DNA of 58,649 nt. Source: Longimicrobiales bacterium (lineage in GTDB: Bacteria; Gemmatimonadota; Gemmatimonadetes; Longimicrobiales; RSA9). Location of the stretch: NCBI GenBank assembly GCA_035764935.1, contig DASTYK010000093.1, positions 1-58,649 of the forward strand. The letters are read 5' to 3'. This document shows, in pieces, positions 8,519-16,693 of the stretch. The position numbers were made by a program, and so were the translations under genes. Under the pieces are notes generated by a model that was not told where the DNA came from, ran no database searches, and was given only the letters and a program-made list of their open reading frames with translations. The first letter of the stretch is position 1. The number at the start of each line of letters is the position of its first letter.

Positions 8519-9573
8519 CGTCCGGCCAGCACCTCGTGATAGACACGCAGTGTCGATTCCACGAGCCGCTCGATGCGGAAGTCGCGCACGCGCTGGTTCT
8601 GCAGCCCGATCACACGCTTGCGGAGTGCGGGATCGTCGCGAATGCGCACGATGTGCTCTGCGGCGGCGTCCGCATCGTCGGGCGGGAAGAGCGAGACGCC
8701 GGTGAGATCGTGGATCGGGCGCAGGATCTCCGCGGGGCCGGCACTGTCCGCGGCAATGACCGGGACGCCGCGTGCCATCGCGTCCAGCACGCTCGTGCCG
8801 AGCGCCTCGTCGACGGACGGGAAGATGAATGCATCCAGCTCCTGCAGGTAGCGGCGTGCGTCGGGCAGACGACCCGGCAGTCGCACGGTCGGCCCCACAC
8901 CATGCGCCTTGATCGCCGCCAGGATCGCCGGCCGCTCCGACCCCTCACCGATGATGACCCAGTGCAGGTTGCGCAGCCGTGCGGCAATGCGCGGGATGAG
9001 CACCTGGTGCTTCACCGGCAGCAGCGGGCCGACATTGCCCACGACGAACGCGTCCGGCGCGATCAGCAGCCGTTCGCGCAGCGTGGGCGATGCCGGTGGC
9101 AGGCCGATCACCTCGTCGACGTCGATCGCCGATGGAATGACGCGGATCCGCTCGGGCCGCACGCCCACGGTTCGCAGCCGGTGCGCGACCGCATCGGAGA
9201 CGGCGATCACGCGCTGCGGGCGTCGCCAGGGGCGCGGCCCGGTACGCGACATGGTCCGGCGCGTCGCGACGAGAGGCCGCCTGCGCAGGCGTGCAGGGAT
9301 GATCGATGCGCGCAGCGCCAGCGCATCGTGGGCGTGCACGATGTCGAAGTCCCTGGCACGCGCATAGATGTGGCGACCGAACTCCACCGGACTCGTCATC
9401 GACACCGCTTCCGCGGGCAGTGACTCACTGCGGAGCCTGCGGTCCAGCTCGCTGCCCGCCCTGCAGATGCAGAGCTGCTCGACGCCCTGTGCAGCCAGCC
9501 GCTCCACCAGGAGACGGACCTGGTTCTGCCCGCCACCCCAGTCGTGCGCCGTGTCCACGTGCAGAACGCGCAT
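8515..9573 (-). CDS. Family 4 glycosyltransferase (LPS core/O-chain type)
   Basis: 352 residues with a GT-B architecture: N-terminal MRVLHVDTAHDWGGGQNQ (Gly-rich acceptor loop), linker, and C-terminal nucleotide-sugar domain with GNVGPLLPVKHQ, VIIGEGSERP, and the family E-x7-E region around FPSVDEALGTSVLDAMA. Probably transfers a sugar to the lipid A-core on the cytoplasmic face. Start ATG overlaps the stop of the upstream ABC transporter by one base (TGATG), and its own stop overlaps the acyltransferase start. Confidence 0.87.
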   Translation of the reverse strand: MRVLHVDTAHDWGGGQNQVRLLVERLAAQGVEQLCICRAGSELDRRLRSESLPAEAVSMTSPVEFGRHIYARARDFDIVHAHDALALRASIIPARLRRRPLVATRRTMSRTGPRPWRRPQRVIAVSDAVAHRLRTVGVRPERIRVIPSAIDVDEVIGLPPASPTLRERLLIAPDAFVVGNVGPLLPVKHQVLIPRIAARLRNLHWVIIGEGSERPAILAAIKAHGVGPTVRLPGRLPDARRYLQELDAFIFPSVDEALGTSVLDAMARGVPVIAADSAGPAEILRPIHDLTGVSLFPPDDADAAAEHIVRIRDDPALRKRVIGLQNQRVRDFRIERLVESTLRVYHEVLAGR

Positions 9574-11435
9574 CAGGGCACTCCCGCCGGTGCCTCGTCG
9601 TCACGGAACTGAAGCCGGTGCAGGTGCGCATACAGCCCGCCCTCTGCCAGCAGCTCGTCGTGCGTGCCGCGCTGCACAATCTGCCCCTCCCGCATCACCA
9701 GGATCTGGTCGGCATGCCGCACGGTGGACAGACGGTGCGCAATCACGAACACGGTGCGCCCTTCGAGAAGCTGCTCGATGGCCTGCTGCACGAGCCGCTC
9801 CGATTCGGAATCGAGTGCGGACGTCGCCTCGTCCAGGATCAGGATCGGCGGATCACGCAGGATCGCACGCGCGATCGCGATCCGCTGCCGCTGGCCCCCG
9901 GAAAGGCGTGTGCCACGCTCCCCGAGAATCGTTTCGTAGCCCTCGGGCAGCTGCATGATGAAGTCGTGCGCGTTGGCGGCGCGCGCGGCCGCCTCGACCT
10001 GCTCCTGTGTCGAGTCTGTCAGGGCATAGGCGATGTTGGCGCGCACCGTGTCGTGGAACAGGAAGCTCTCCTGCGTCACGATGCCGAGCCGCTCGCGGAA
10101 GGAGCGGATGCCGTAGTCGCGCAGATCGACGCCGTCGATCGTGATCACGCCCTCCGTCGGATCGTAGAAGCGCGCAACGAGATCGACGAGCGTGGTCTTG
10201 CCCGCACCGCTCGGCCCGACGAGTGCAACGACCTGGCCCGCCTTCGCTTCGAAGCTGATGTCGCGCAGCACCATGTCGCTGCCGGCGTACGAGAAGCCGA
10301 CATCGTCGAAACGCACCGAATCGCGCACACCGGTGAACGGCCGCGCATCGGCAGCGTCCGTCATCTCGACCGGCGTGTCCAGGAACTCGAAGACGCGTTC
10401 CGTCCCGACGACACCCGGCCCGACCAGCGACGGGAACTTCGACAGCCACTTGGCCGGCTGGTACATCTTCATCGAGAGCGCGAGAAAGCCGATGAACGTG
10501 GCGGCATCGATGGCGCCCTCGATCAGCACCATACGCGCACCGTACCAGAGCAGCAGCACCGTGCCGATAGCGCCGATCATCTCGGAGAGCGGGCTCGCGA
10601 GGGCGCGCACCCGCTCGTTGCGTACGTGCGCCTTGAAGTAGCGCTGTGTCAGGTCGCGGAACCGCTCGGCCTCGTAATGCTCCGCCGCTGCCGCCTTGAC
10701 CTGGCGCACACCGCCTGTCGTTTCCTGCAGGTGTGCGGTTACCTCCCCCGCCAGGTTCAGCACCGTCCGGTCGCCGCGCTTGAGCCGCCGCAGCAGGCGC
10801 CCCCAGACACCGAACAGCAGCGGCAGCACGACCAGCGCGATCAGTGTGAGGCGAACCGAGATCAGCAGCAGCGAGCCCACCAGGATGATCACCTGGAAGG
10901 TGGACGTCAGCAGCTTGAACAGGTTCCGCGTCAGCAGCAGCCTGAGCTGATCGACGTCGCTGATCAGCCGCGACACGATCTGGCCGCCGCGTGTGCGGCC
11001 GAAAAAGCGCAGGTCGAGGCCGATCAGGTGGCGGTACACGGCATTGCGCATGTCGCGCACGATCGACTGCTCCAGCCGCACCACGATGTACGTCTGCAGG
11101 AAGTCGAATACGTTCTTGAGCCCGAAGATCGCCAGGATGAACAGGTTCACGCGCAGGAGCATGTCGCTGCGCGAAAGGCCGGTGTGCACGACCTGGCCGA
11201 TCGTGTTCTCCAGCAGCCAGCCGATCTCCGCCCCGATCTCGCTGTAGTCGACCGCCTGGTCCGGCTCGAACAGCGTGCGCAGGAACGGGATCAGCATCAC
11301 GAAGCTGAACGCGTCCAGCGCCGCGAAGGCGAGCGTGGCGAAGAACCCGGCAACGACCAGCGGCATGTGCGGCCGCAGGTACCCGAGCAGGCGCCGGTAC
11401 AGCCGCAGGTCCGCGGCGGCGGAGGTGGTCGACAT
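9573..11435 (-). CDS. MsbA-like lipid A/LPS ABC exporter
   Basis: 620-residue half transporter with an N-terminal six-helix membrane domain (first helix about 25-45) fused to an ATPase. Walker A GPSGAGKTT near 405, signature LSGGQRQRIAIARA near 510, Walker B ILILDEATSALD near 530 and the H-loop VIAHRLSTV are intact. Homodimers of this family flip lipid A-core across the inner membrane. The surrounding LpxL-, GT9-, GT4- and KDO-kinase-like genes support MsbA over a drug exporter, but sequence alone cannot exclude another lipid substrate. It lies 9 bp after the GT9 gene. Confidence 0.85.
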   Translation of the reverse strand: MSTTSAAADLRLYRRLLGYLRPHMPLVVAGFFATLAFAALDAFSFVMLIPFLRTLFEPDQAVDYSEIGAEIGWLLENTIGQVVHTGLSRSDMLLRVNLFILAIFGLKNVFDFLQTYIVVRLEQSIVRDMRNAVYRHLIGLDLRFFGRTRGGQIVSRLISDVDQLRLLLTRNLFKLLTSTFQVIILVGSLLLISVRLTLIALVVLPLLFGVWGRLLRRLKRGDRTVLNLAGEVTAHLQETTGGVRQVKAAAAEHYEAERFRDLTQRYFKAHVRNERVRALASPLSEMIGAIGTVLLLWYGARMVLIEGAIDAATFIGFLALSMKMYQPAKWLSKFPSLVGPGVVGTERVFEFLDTPVEMTDAADARPFTGVRDSVRFDDVGFSYAGSDMVLRDISFEAKAGQVVALVGPSGAGKTTLVDLVARFYDPTEGVITIDGVDLRDYGIRSFRERLGIVTQESFLFHDTVRANIAYALTDSTQEQVEAAARAANAHDFIMQLPEGYETILGERGTRLSGGQRQRIAIARAILRDPPILILDEATSALDSESERLVQQAIEQLLEGRTVFVIAHRLSTVRHADQILVMREGQIVQRGTHDELLAEGGLYAHLHRLQFRDDEAPAGVP

Positions 11436-11444
11436 GGCCGCTGA

Positions 11445-12533
11445 CTACCCCGCTGAGCCGCGCTGGTGCGGTACGTACCGCGCGAGGGCGAGCGCCGCCT
11501 TCTCGAGCACGTCCTCGACGCTCACCCGCTGCATCCCGTCCGGCCGGTACTCCATCGTCGGCTCGTACGCCTCGCCGGGATGGCGCGCATAGCCGTCCAC
11601 GACCAGGTCCTCGAACATGCGGTAGGGGCCGTAGCGCTTCGGGTTCGTGTAGCCGTAGAGCCCGACCACCGGGCGCTCGAGCGCCCGCGCGATGTGCAGC
11701 GGTCCCGTGTCCGGACTGATGACCAGGTCCGAACCATCGAGCAGCCACATCATCCGGCCCACGTCGTCGCCCAGTGCATCCACGACCGGGGAGCGCACCA
11801 GCTCGCCGATCCCGGCGGCGGCTTCCCGCTCGATCGGGCTCGGTCCACCCACGAGCACGCAGCGCATGCCGTGATCGTGCGTCAGTGCGTCGATCACCTG
11901 CGCGTACCGCTCCGGCAGCCAGTTCTTCTGCGGCTTGCTGGTACCGACGACGAGTGCGCACACGGGCTGGTCGATGCCGGCGAAGAAATCCTGCTGTGCC
12001 GAGCGCTCCTGTGCGCTGAACGCGATGTTCCAGTCGGCGGGATGCGGCTCGACACCGATGTACTCGAGAAACTCGAAATACGCATCCTGCACGTGGCCGA
12101 GCGGGCGCGGCGGAACGCGGTGCGTCGTGAACAGCCAGTTCAGGTCGCGCGCGCGCCTGCGGTCGAAGCCGACCTTCACATCGGACGGCATCATGCCCGT
12201 GATCAGGCCGGCCTTCATGTAGACCTGCAGGTTGAGCACGAGATCGAACCGACGTCCCGCGAGCGCACTGCGCAGCTCCGCGTACGAGCGCCACGCATCC
12301 GCGCCCCGGCGACGGCGGAACAGGATGAATTCGTCGACACCCGGATGATGCATGGCCAGGCGGTGCGGCACGGGCTGGATGACCCAGGTGATGCGGGTGT
12401 CCGGCCAGGCGCGCTTCAATGCGGTCACCACCGGCAGCACGTGCACCGCATCACCGAGCGCGGAGAGCATGACGATCGCGATCTCGCGGGGCGGCGCGTC
12501 CAGGCGCAGGCGCTCAGCCATTTCCGCCCTCAC
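11445..12533 (-). CDS. Family 9 glycosyltransferase (LPS heptosyltransferase-like)
   Basis: 362 residues. The N-terminal IAIVMLSALGDAVHVLPVV is the classic GT9 acceptor loop (xxxLGDxxxxxP), and the C-terminal SPDTGPLHIARAL near 270 is the ADP-heptose-binding signature of WaaC/WaaF. It would attach heptose to the KDO-lipid A inner core. Whether it is heptosyltransferase I, II or another type cannot be decided. The start at 12533 overlaps the kinase gene stop by 4 bp; a second Met (residue 5) is an alternative. Confidence 0.85.
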   Translation of the reverse strand: MRAEMAERLRLDAPPREIAIVMLSALGDAVHVLPVVTALKRAWPDTRITWVIQPVPHRLAMHHPGVDEFILFRRRRGADAWRSYAELRSALAGRRFDLVLNLQVYMKAGLITGMMPSDVKVGFDRRRARDLNWLFTTHRVPPRPLGHVQDAYFEFLEYIGVEPHPADWNIAFSAQERSAQQDFFAGIDQPVCALVVGTSKPQKNWLPERYAQVIDALTHDHGMRCVLVGGPSPIEREAAAGIGELVRSPVVDALGDDVGRMMWLLDGSDLVISPDTGPLHIARALERPVVGLYGYTNPKRYGPYRMFEDLVVDGYARHPGEAYEPTMEYRPDGMQRVSVEDVLEKAALALARYVPHQRGSAG

Positions 12534-13282
12534 CCATGGAGCGCTTCCCCGAACGCGATCAGCTCCATGCGGCCCACGGCCTGGCCGAATTTCGCCTCCA
12601 GCTTCTCGCGCGATCGGTTCATCCGTCGCTGCATCGCGACGCGACGCCCCGCCGTCATGTCACCACCCAGGCGGGCCCGGTCCAGGTCGATCATCCACGC
12701 GCGTGGCGATTCCGGATCACCGGCAATCAGGATGTTGCCAAGATTCAGGTCGGGGTGCAGCAACCCCGCGTTGAACGTGCGCCGCAGCAGGGCACCGGCG
12801 GCACGCCACGCGGCCACACGATGCCCGGGCGGCGCCCGATGCTCGCCGAACGTCAATGTCGCGAGGTCGACCGAATCCGGGATGTATTCCGTGACGATGT
12901 CCGCGCGGTAGAACATGCCGTCCGGGTAGACCGCGAAGGCGACGACCGCCGGCGTCTCGATGTTGTGCTGACGCAGGCCGTGGCTCACGCGCAGCTCCGC
13001 GTACGGGCGCGGCTCGCCGCTGCGCAGGTACCTGTCGCCGAGCAGGCGGGCGACGGCACCGCCCCGAAATGCGTGGCGCACCACCCAGGCACCGGTCTCC
13101 AGCGGGACGACCCGCGTTTCACCTCGTCCGTGCAGTGCCCGCACGCCGGGCTGGTTTGCCGCCCACTCGTACAGCGTACCGTGCTCGATCATTGCGTGGC
13201 GCGCGCGCTCGAAGGCGTCCGCCCGCGCTACCAGTGCAGCACCACCGACATCCAGCTCACGGTATCCGGCCGGAAGTTGCAT
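12530..13282 (-). CDS. KDO kinase / LPS kinase family protein
   Basis: 250 residues with a small kinase-like fold. HPDLNLGNIL at about 173-182 is the catalytic loop (D and N positions), and WMIDLDRARLG about 20 residues later supplies the metal-binding Asp. The GGAVARLLGDRYL segment is typical of 3-deoxy-D-manno-octulosonate kinases (KdkA) and Waa-type LPS kinases. It likely phosphorylates KDO or core sugar using ATP. It starts at the last base of the preceding gene's stop (TGATG) and overlaps the GT9 gene. Confidence 0.8.
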   Translation of the reverse strand: MQLPAGYRELDVGGAALVARADAFERARHAMIEHGTLYEWAANQPGVRALHGRGETRVVPLETGAWVVRHAFRGGAVARLLGDRYLRSGEPRPYAELRVSHGLRQHNIETPAVVAFAVYPDGMFYRADIVTEYIPDSVDLATLTFGEHRAPPGHRVAAWRAAGALLRRTFNAGLLHPDLNLGNILIAGDPESPRAWMIDLDRARLGGDMTAGRRVAMQRRMNRSREKLEAKFGQAVGRMELIAFGEALHG

Positions 13283-13692
13283 CAGCTCCGGCGGCGGTAG
13301 TGCCCGATGATGAGCGGCGGATCGACCTCGGCATCGAAGTGCAGCCGGTTCGCGCCGTCCACGACCACGGTCTTCTGCCGCAGGCGAGTCTTCGGGTAAT
13401 TGTTGCCCGGCTCGTTCTCGACCAGCAGCGCCTCGTTCGGCTGCAGGCTGCCGGCGAGCTCCTGGAGCTGCGACTCGAGCTGCGCCAGCAGCGACTCCTC
13501 CGCTTCGTTCTGGACGTCGCCGGCCGCCGTCGCCGCCAGCCGGTGCTCACCGACCCGCTCGTGCGCCTCCAGCCACTCGTCCGCGCTGTCCTCCAGTGCC
13601 GAGCCGCGCAGGAAGCTGATCTCCGTCATGGCCCGCGCATCGAAGTTGGGCTTCACTTCATGGAGCCGGCTGCCGAATCGCCTGAGTATCAT
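13282..13692 (-). CDS. Small unknown protein of the LPS operon
   Basis: 136 residues, no signal peptide or membrane helix. The middle (about 50-85) is Glu/Gln/Leu rich and could be a short coiled coil (EESLLAQLESQLQELAGSL); the C-terminal half has LLVENEPGNNYP and VVVDGANRLHFD. I do not recognise a family. ATG 13692 is chosen because GGAG lies 5 nt upstream; a longer frame runs back to 13878 but would overlap the tonB-like gene. Its stop shares a base with the kinase start, so it is co-translated with LPS genes. Confidence 0.7.
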   Translation of the reverse strand: MILRRFGSRLHEVKPNFDARAMTEISFLRGSALEDSADEWLEAHERVGEHRLAATAAGDVQNEAEESLLAQLESQLQELAGSLQPNEALLVENEPGNNYPKTRLRQKTVVVDGANRLHFDAEVDPPLIIGHYRRRS

Positions 13693-13831
13693 GCGTCTCC
13701 GTATCGTGCGGCCGCGCCCGGCGCGGCCGTTCCAGTGATCGCCGGCGCGACTCCCCTGGGAGGCGGACCGGAATGCTTGCGCTGTCGGAAGATAGGCCGG
13801 ATGGGGTGCGGCTGACAGCCGCCACCGCGGC

Positions 13832-14542
13832 TCAGAGAATGATCGTGTAGCGGAACCACTCGGCCACCGCCCGGCCACCCTTCTTCGCCGGCTCGAACAC
13901 CCACTGCGCCGCCCGCTCGCGCAGCTTGCTGTCGAAGCCGCGATCGCCCGTGCTCGGCAGCACGCGCGTGGAATCGTCGACCACCCGCCCCCGGTCCGTC
14001 ACGAACACCCACACGTCTACCTCCCGGCCCCGCACCTTCTTCGGCGGGTTGCTGGGCGGCATGATCAGGCCGCGAGGCGACGGGGGAACGACGCGGAACA
14101 GCCCCTCGGCTGCGGTGCCACCGTCGCCGGCCCCGGTGCCGCCCGTCACGCCAGGCGTCGGGGCCGTGCCACTGCCGCCCGAAACGTCCAGCGTGACCGG
14201 ACCGATCCGGCCGTCCGGCTGCTCGACCACGGCGGGCTCGACCTCCTCCGGTTCGACGCGCTCCTCGGCAGGCATCGGCAGCGGCACTGGCGGACGGGGG
14301 ATCGGCTGCGGCGCCTCCGGCAGACTGATGCGCACGGCGACGGCCTGCATCCCGCCACCCGCCGCCGCGTTCGGATCGCCCGCACGGGGCCCGGCCGCGG
14401 AAAACGGAGAGGGCGGCTCGATGAGGCCGGCGCGGAAAAGCAGGAAAAGGCCCAGGTGCACGCCGGCCGACGCGAGCATGGCCATCCACCATGCCCGCCG
14501 CCAGCGGCGATCCAGCTCCGGGTTCCTGCGTTGCGCGTCCAT
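13832..14542 (-). CDS. TonB-family protein (energy transducer-like)
   Basis: 236 residues with TonB layout: short cytoplasmic N-terminus, one membrane anchor at about 19-37 (AMLASAGVHLGLFLLFRAGL), a Pro/Glu/Val-rich periplasmic linker (PRPPVPLPMPAEE, EPEEVEPAVVEQP), then a C-terminal domain from about 150 with VDVWVFVTDRGRVVD and the WVFEPAKKGGRAVAEWFRYTI ending typical of TonB_C. It would couple proton motive force to outer-membrane receptors; the exbB/exbD partners are not in the window. ATG 14542 is used; the ribosome site is poor. 139 bp separate it from the small protein gene downstream. Confidence 0.82.
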   Translation of the reverse strand: MDAQRRNPELDRRWRRAWWMAMLASAGVHLGLFLLFRAGLIEPPSPFSAAGPRAGDPNAAAGGGMQAVAVRISLPEAPQPIPRPPVPLPMPAEERVEPEEVEPAVVEQPDGRIGPVTLDVSGGSGTAPTPGVTGGTGAGDGGTAAEGLFRVVPPSPRGLIMPPSNPPKKVRGREVDVWVFVTDRGRVVDDSTRVLPSTGDRGFDSKLRERAAQWVFEPAKKGGRAVAEWFRYTIIL

Positions 14543-14647
14543 TCCTAACAAGTACCGCTCGCGGCTTCCAAGGTTCGGGAGTGTCGAATCCGCAGCACGC
14601 GCCGCCAGCCCTTTCCCCGCCCGGGCGGGCGCCGCACCTTGCGCACC

Positions 14648-16240
14648 ATGGTTTACGACCTGGTCATCGTCGGCGGCGGCATCAACGGCGCCGGCACTGC
14701 GCGTGATGCCGCGCTGCGCGGCATGTCGGTCGCCCTGTTCGAGCGCGAGGACTGGGGCGCCGGCACCACGGGCAGCTCTACGCGGATGGTGCACGGCGGG
14801 ATGCGTTACCTGCTGTACGACATACCGACGACACGGCTCTCGTCCGAGGATGCGGGACGGATCCGCGGGATCGCGCCTCACGTGACCTGGCGGATCCCGT
14901 TCCTCTGGCCGCTCTTCCCCGGCAGCCGCTTCATGCGCGAGGCGACCGAGGCGTTCCTCTCCGCGTATGATCCCATGGCCAGGCGGAAGGGTGGCCTGCA
15001 GCACGCCCGCCTGTCCCGCGACGATGCCCTGGCCCTGGAGCCGGGCCTGGCCGGTGAGGTCGAGGGTGCACTCACGCTCGATGAATGGGGCTGCGACGTC
15101 TACCGCCTGGCCGCGCTCAACGCGCTGGACGCGAAGGAGGCCGGGGCGGACCTGTTCCCGCACACCGAGGTCGTCGACGTCCTATTCTCCGGCCGCGAGC
15201 TCCGCGGCGTGCGCGCCCGCGACCGCATCTCCGGTCGCGAATGGGACGTGGAAGGCCGCCTGGTCGTGAACGCCGGCGGCCCCTGGGCCGGACGCGTTGC
15301 CTCACTGGCCGGCGCGACCTGCTCGCTCCGGCCGGGCAAGGGCATCCATGTGACGTTCGAGCGGCGGATCGGCAACTACGGGCTGATCCTGGAAGGGCGC
15401 GACGGCCGCACGATGTTCCTCGTGCCGCACGGCGCCGAGACGATCGTGGGCACCACCGACGACGACTACTACGGCGACCCTGCCCGCGTCTCGCTCGACA
15501 TCAGCCGCGACGAGGTCGAGTACGTGATCGAGGCCGCCGCGTACGCACTGCCACAGGCCCGCCAGTGGCGACCGATCCGCGCGTGGGCAGGCGTGCGCAA
15601 CACGCTGTTCGAATGGGGTGTCGGCGAGGACGCACTGTCCCGCCGCCATGAGATCCTCGACCACGAGGAACGGGACAACGTGCCCGGGCTGATCTCCATC
15701 GTCGGCGGCAAGCTCGCATCCTACCGGATCCAGGCCGAGGAGACGGTCGATCTCGCACTGAAGAAGATCCCGCGCCCCGCTGCGGCATGTCAGACCGGCA
15801 CACGCCCGCTGCCGGGCGCAGAAACGCAGCCGGACTTCACGGTGCTGGCCCGCGACATCCCGCTGCCGCCCGCCGCTCTCGAGCGCATCTGGCGGCGTCA
15901 CGGCTCCCGCGTCCGTGACATCTTCCGCGGCGCGGGACCCGACGAGCTCGCGCCGATCTGCCGGAGTGAAGCCGTTACGCCCGCGGAAATACGCTATGTC
16001 ATCGAGGTCGAGGGCTGCAGGACGCTCGCCGACCTGTTCCGCCATGCCCACGTGGGTGCGGGCTCGTGCGACGGCGCCGACTGCGCCGCGCCGGCTGCAC
16101 TGCTCATGAGCGAGCTGCTCGAGTGGACGCCGGAGCGCACGCGCGCCGAGCTGGACACGTTCCGGGATGAGCGATGGGGCGAGCGACGACCCGTGCTGCG
16201 CGGTGCGACGATCGCCGCGGAAGAGGTTATGCGCGGCTGA
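14648..16240 (+). CDS. Glycerol-3-phosphate dehydrogenase, FAD-dependent (GlpA/GlpD-like)
   Basis: 530 residues. N-terminal Rossmann FAD motif YDLVIVGGGINGAGTARD (residues 3-20) and SSTRMVHGGMRYL match GlpD/GlpA. The C-terminal domain has the GAGSCDGADCAAPAALLMSEL segment at about 470-490, corresponding to the R-x-G-x-C-Q-G-x-x-C region of anaerobic-type GlpA. It oxidises sn-glycerol-3-phosphate to DHAP and passes electrons to quinone, directly or through GlpB/GlpC-type partners. A GlpB-like gene and a small Fe-S protein lie at 40.2-41.8 kb. An upstream in-frame TTG at 14639 is possible, but the ATG at 14648 is more likely. Confidence 0.87.
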   Translation: MVYDLVIVGGGINGAGTARDAALRGMSVALFEREDWGAGTTGSSTRMVHGGMRYLLYDIPTTRLSSEDAGRIRGIAPHVTWRIPFLWPLFPGSRFMREATEAFLSAYDPMARRKGGLQHARLSRDDALALEPGLAGEVEGALTLDEWGCDVYRLAALNALDAKEAGADLFPHTEVVDVLFSGRELRGVRARDRISGREWDVEGRLVVNAGGPWAGRVASLAGATCSLRPGKGIHVTFERRIGNYGLILEGRDGRTMFLVPHGAETIVGTTDDDYYGDPARVSLDISRDEVEYVIEAAAYALPQARQWRPIRAWAGVRNTLFEWGVGEDALSRRHEILDHEERDNVPGLISIVGGKLASYRIQAEETVDLALKKIPRPAAACQTGTRPLPGAETQPDFTVLARDIPLPPAALERIWRRHGSRVRDIFRGAGPDELAPICRSEAVTPAEIRYVIEVEGCRTLADLFRHAHVGAGSCDGADCAAPAALLMSELLEWTPERTRAELDTFRDERWGERRPVLRGATIAAEEVMRG

Positions 16241-16246
16241 GCCGGT

Positions 16247-16693
16247 CTAGCGCCGCGGAAACGCGCCGAGCATCAGGACCGGATCCACGCTGCGACCATC
16301 GATCCACACCTCGAAGTGCAGGTGCGCGCCGCTGGCGTTGCCGCTGCGGCCGACACGCCCCACGACATCGCCGCGATTCACGAGCTGGTCCGCACGCACG
16401 GCAATCGACGACAGGTGCGCGTACACCGTGACGATGCCCGTGTTGTGTCGCAGGAACACGACGTTGCCGTAGCCGGCCATCGCACCCGCATACGATACCC
16501 GCCCCTGGCTCATCGCTCGTACATCGCTGCCTTCGGGTGCCGCAATGTCGACGCCCTCGTGGATGTCGGGGCGCCAGCCGAGGAAGCGCAGGCCATAGGG
16601 CGAGGTCATTGTCCCGCCCACGGGCCACTGCGGCAGCGCACAGCCACCGATCGTGAGCACCAGCACGGCAACGGCAGCACGCAACAGCTTCAC
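16247..16693 (-). CDS. M23 (LytM) metallopeptidase lipoprotein
   Basis: 148 residues. The signal peptide ends in the lipobox TIGG-C18, so it is lipid-anchored. The M23 zinc motifs are complete: H45-x3-D49 (HEGVD), Y-A-H93 and H124-L-H126 (GAHLHFEVW). It may cut peptide cross-links in peptidoglycan. GTG at 16693 is chosen because GTGA overlaps the stop of the upstream M1 peptidase gene by 4 bp. It is short for the family, essentially only the catalytic domain. Confidence 0.9.
   Translation of the reverse strand: MKLLRAAVAVLVLTIGGCALPQWPVGGTMTSPYGLRFLGWRPDIHEGVDIAAPEGSDVRAMSQGRVSYAGAMAGYGNVVFLRHNTGIVTVYAHLSSIAVRADQLVNRGDVVGRVGRSGNASGAHLHFEVWIDGRSVDPVLMLGAFPRR

Noticed and set aside
9306-11444. 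712-codon open frame on the plus strand
   Set aside because: It is antisense to the well-supported MsbA-like and GT4 genes; composition (His/Arg/Gln-rich) is that of a GC-rich shadow frame.
4101-14542. The envelope cluster as a horizontally acquired island
   Set aside because: Base composition and codon style look the same as in flanking genes, and no integrase, IS element or attachment repeat borders it.
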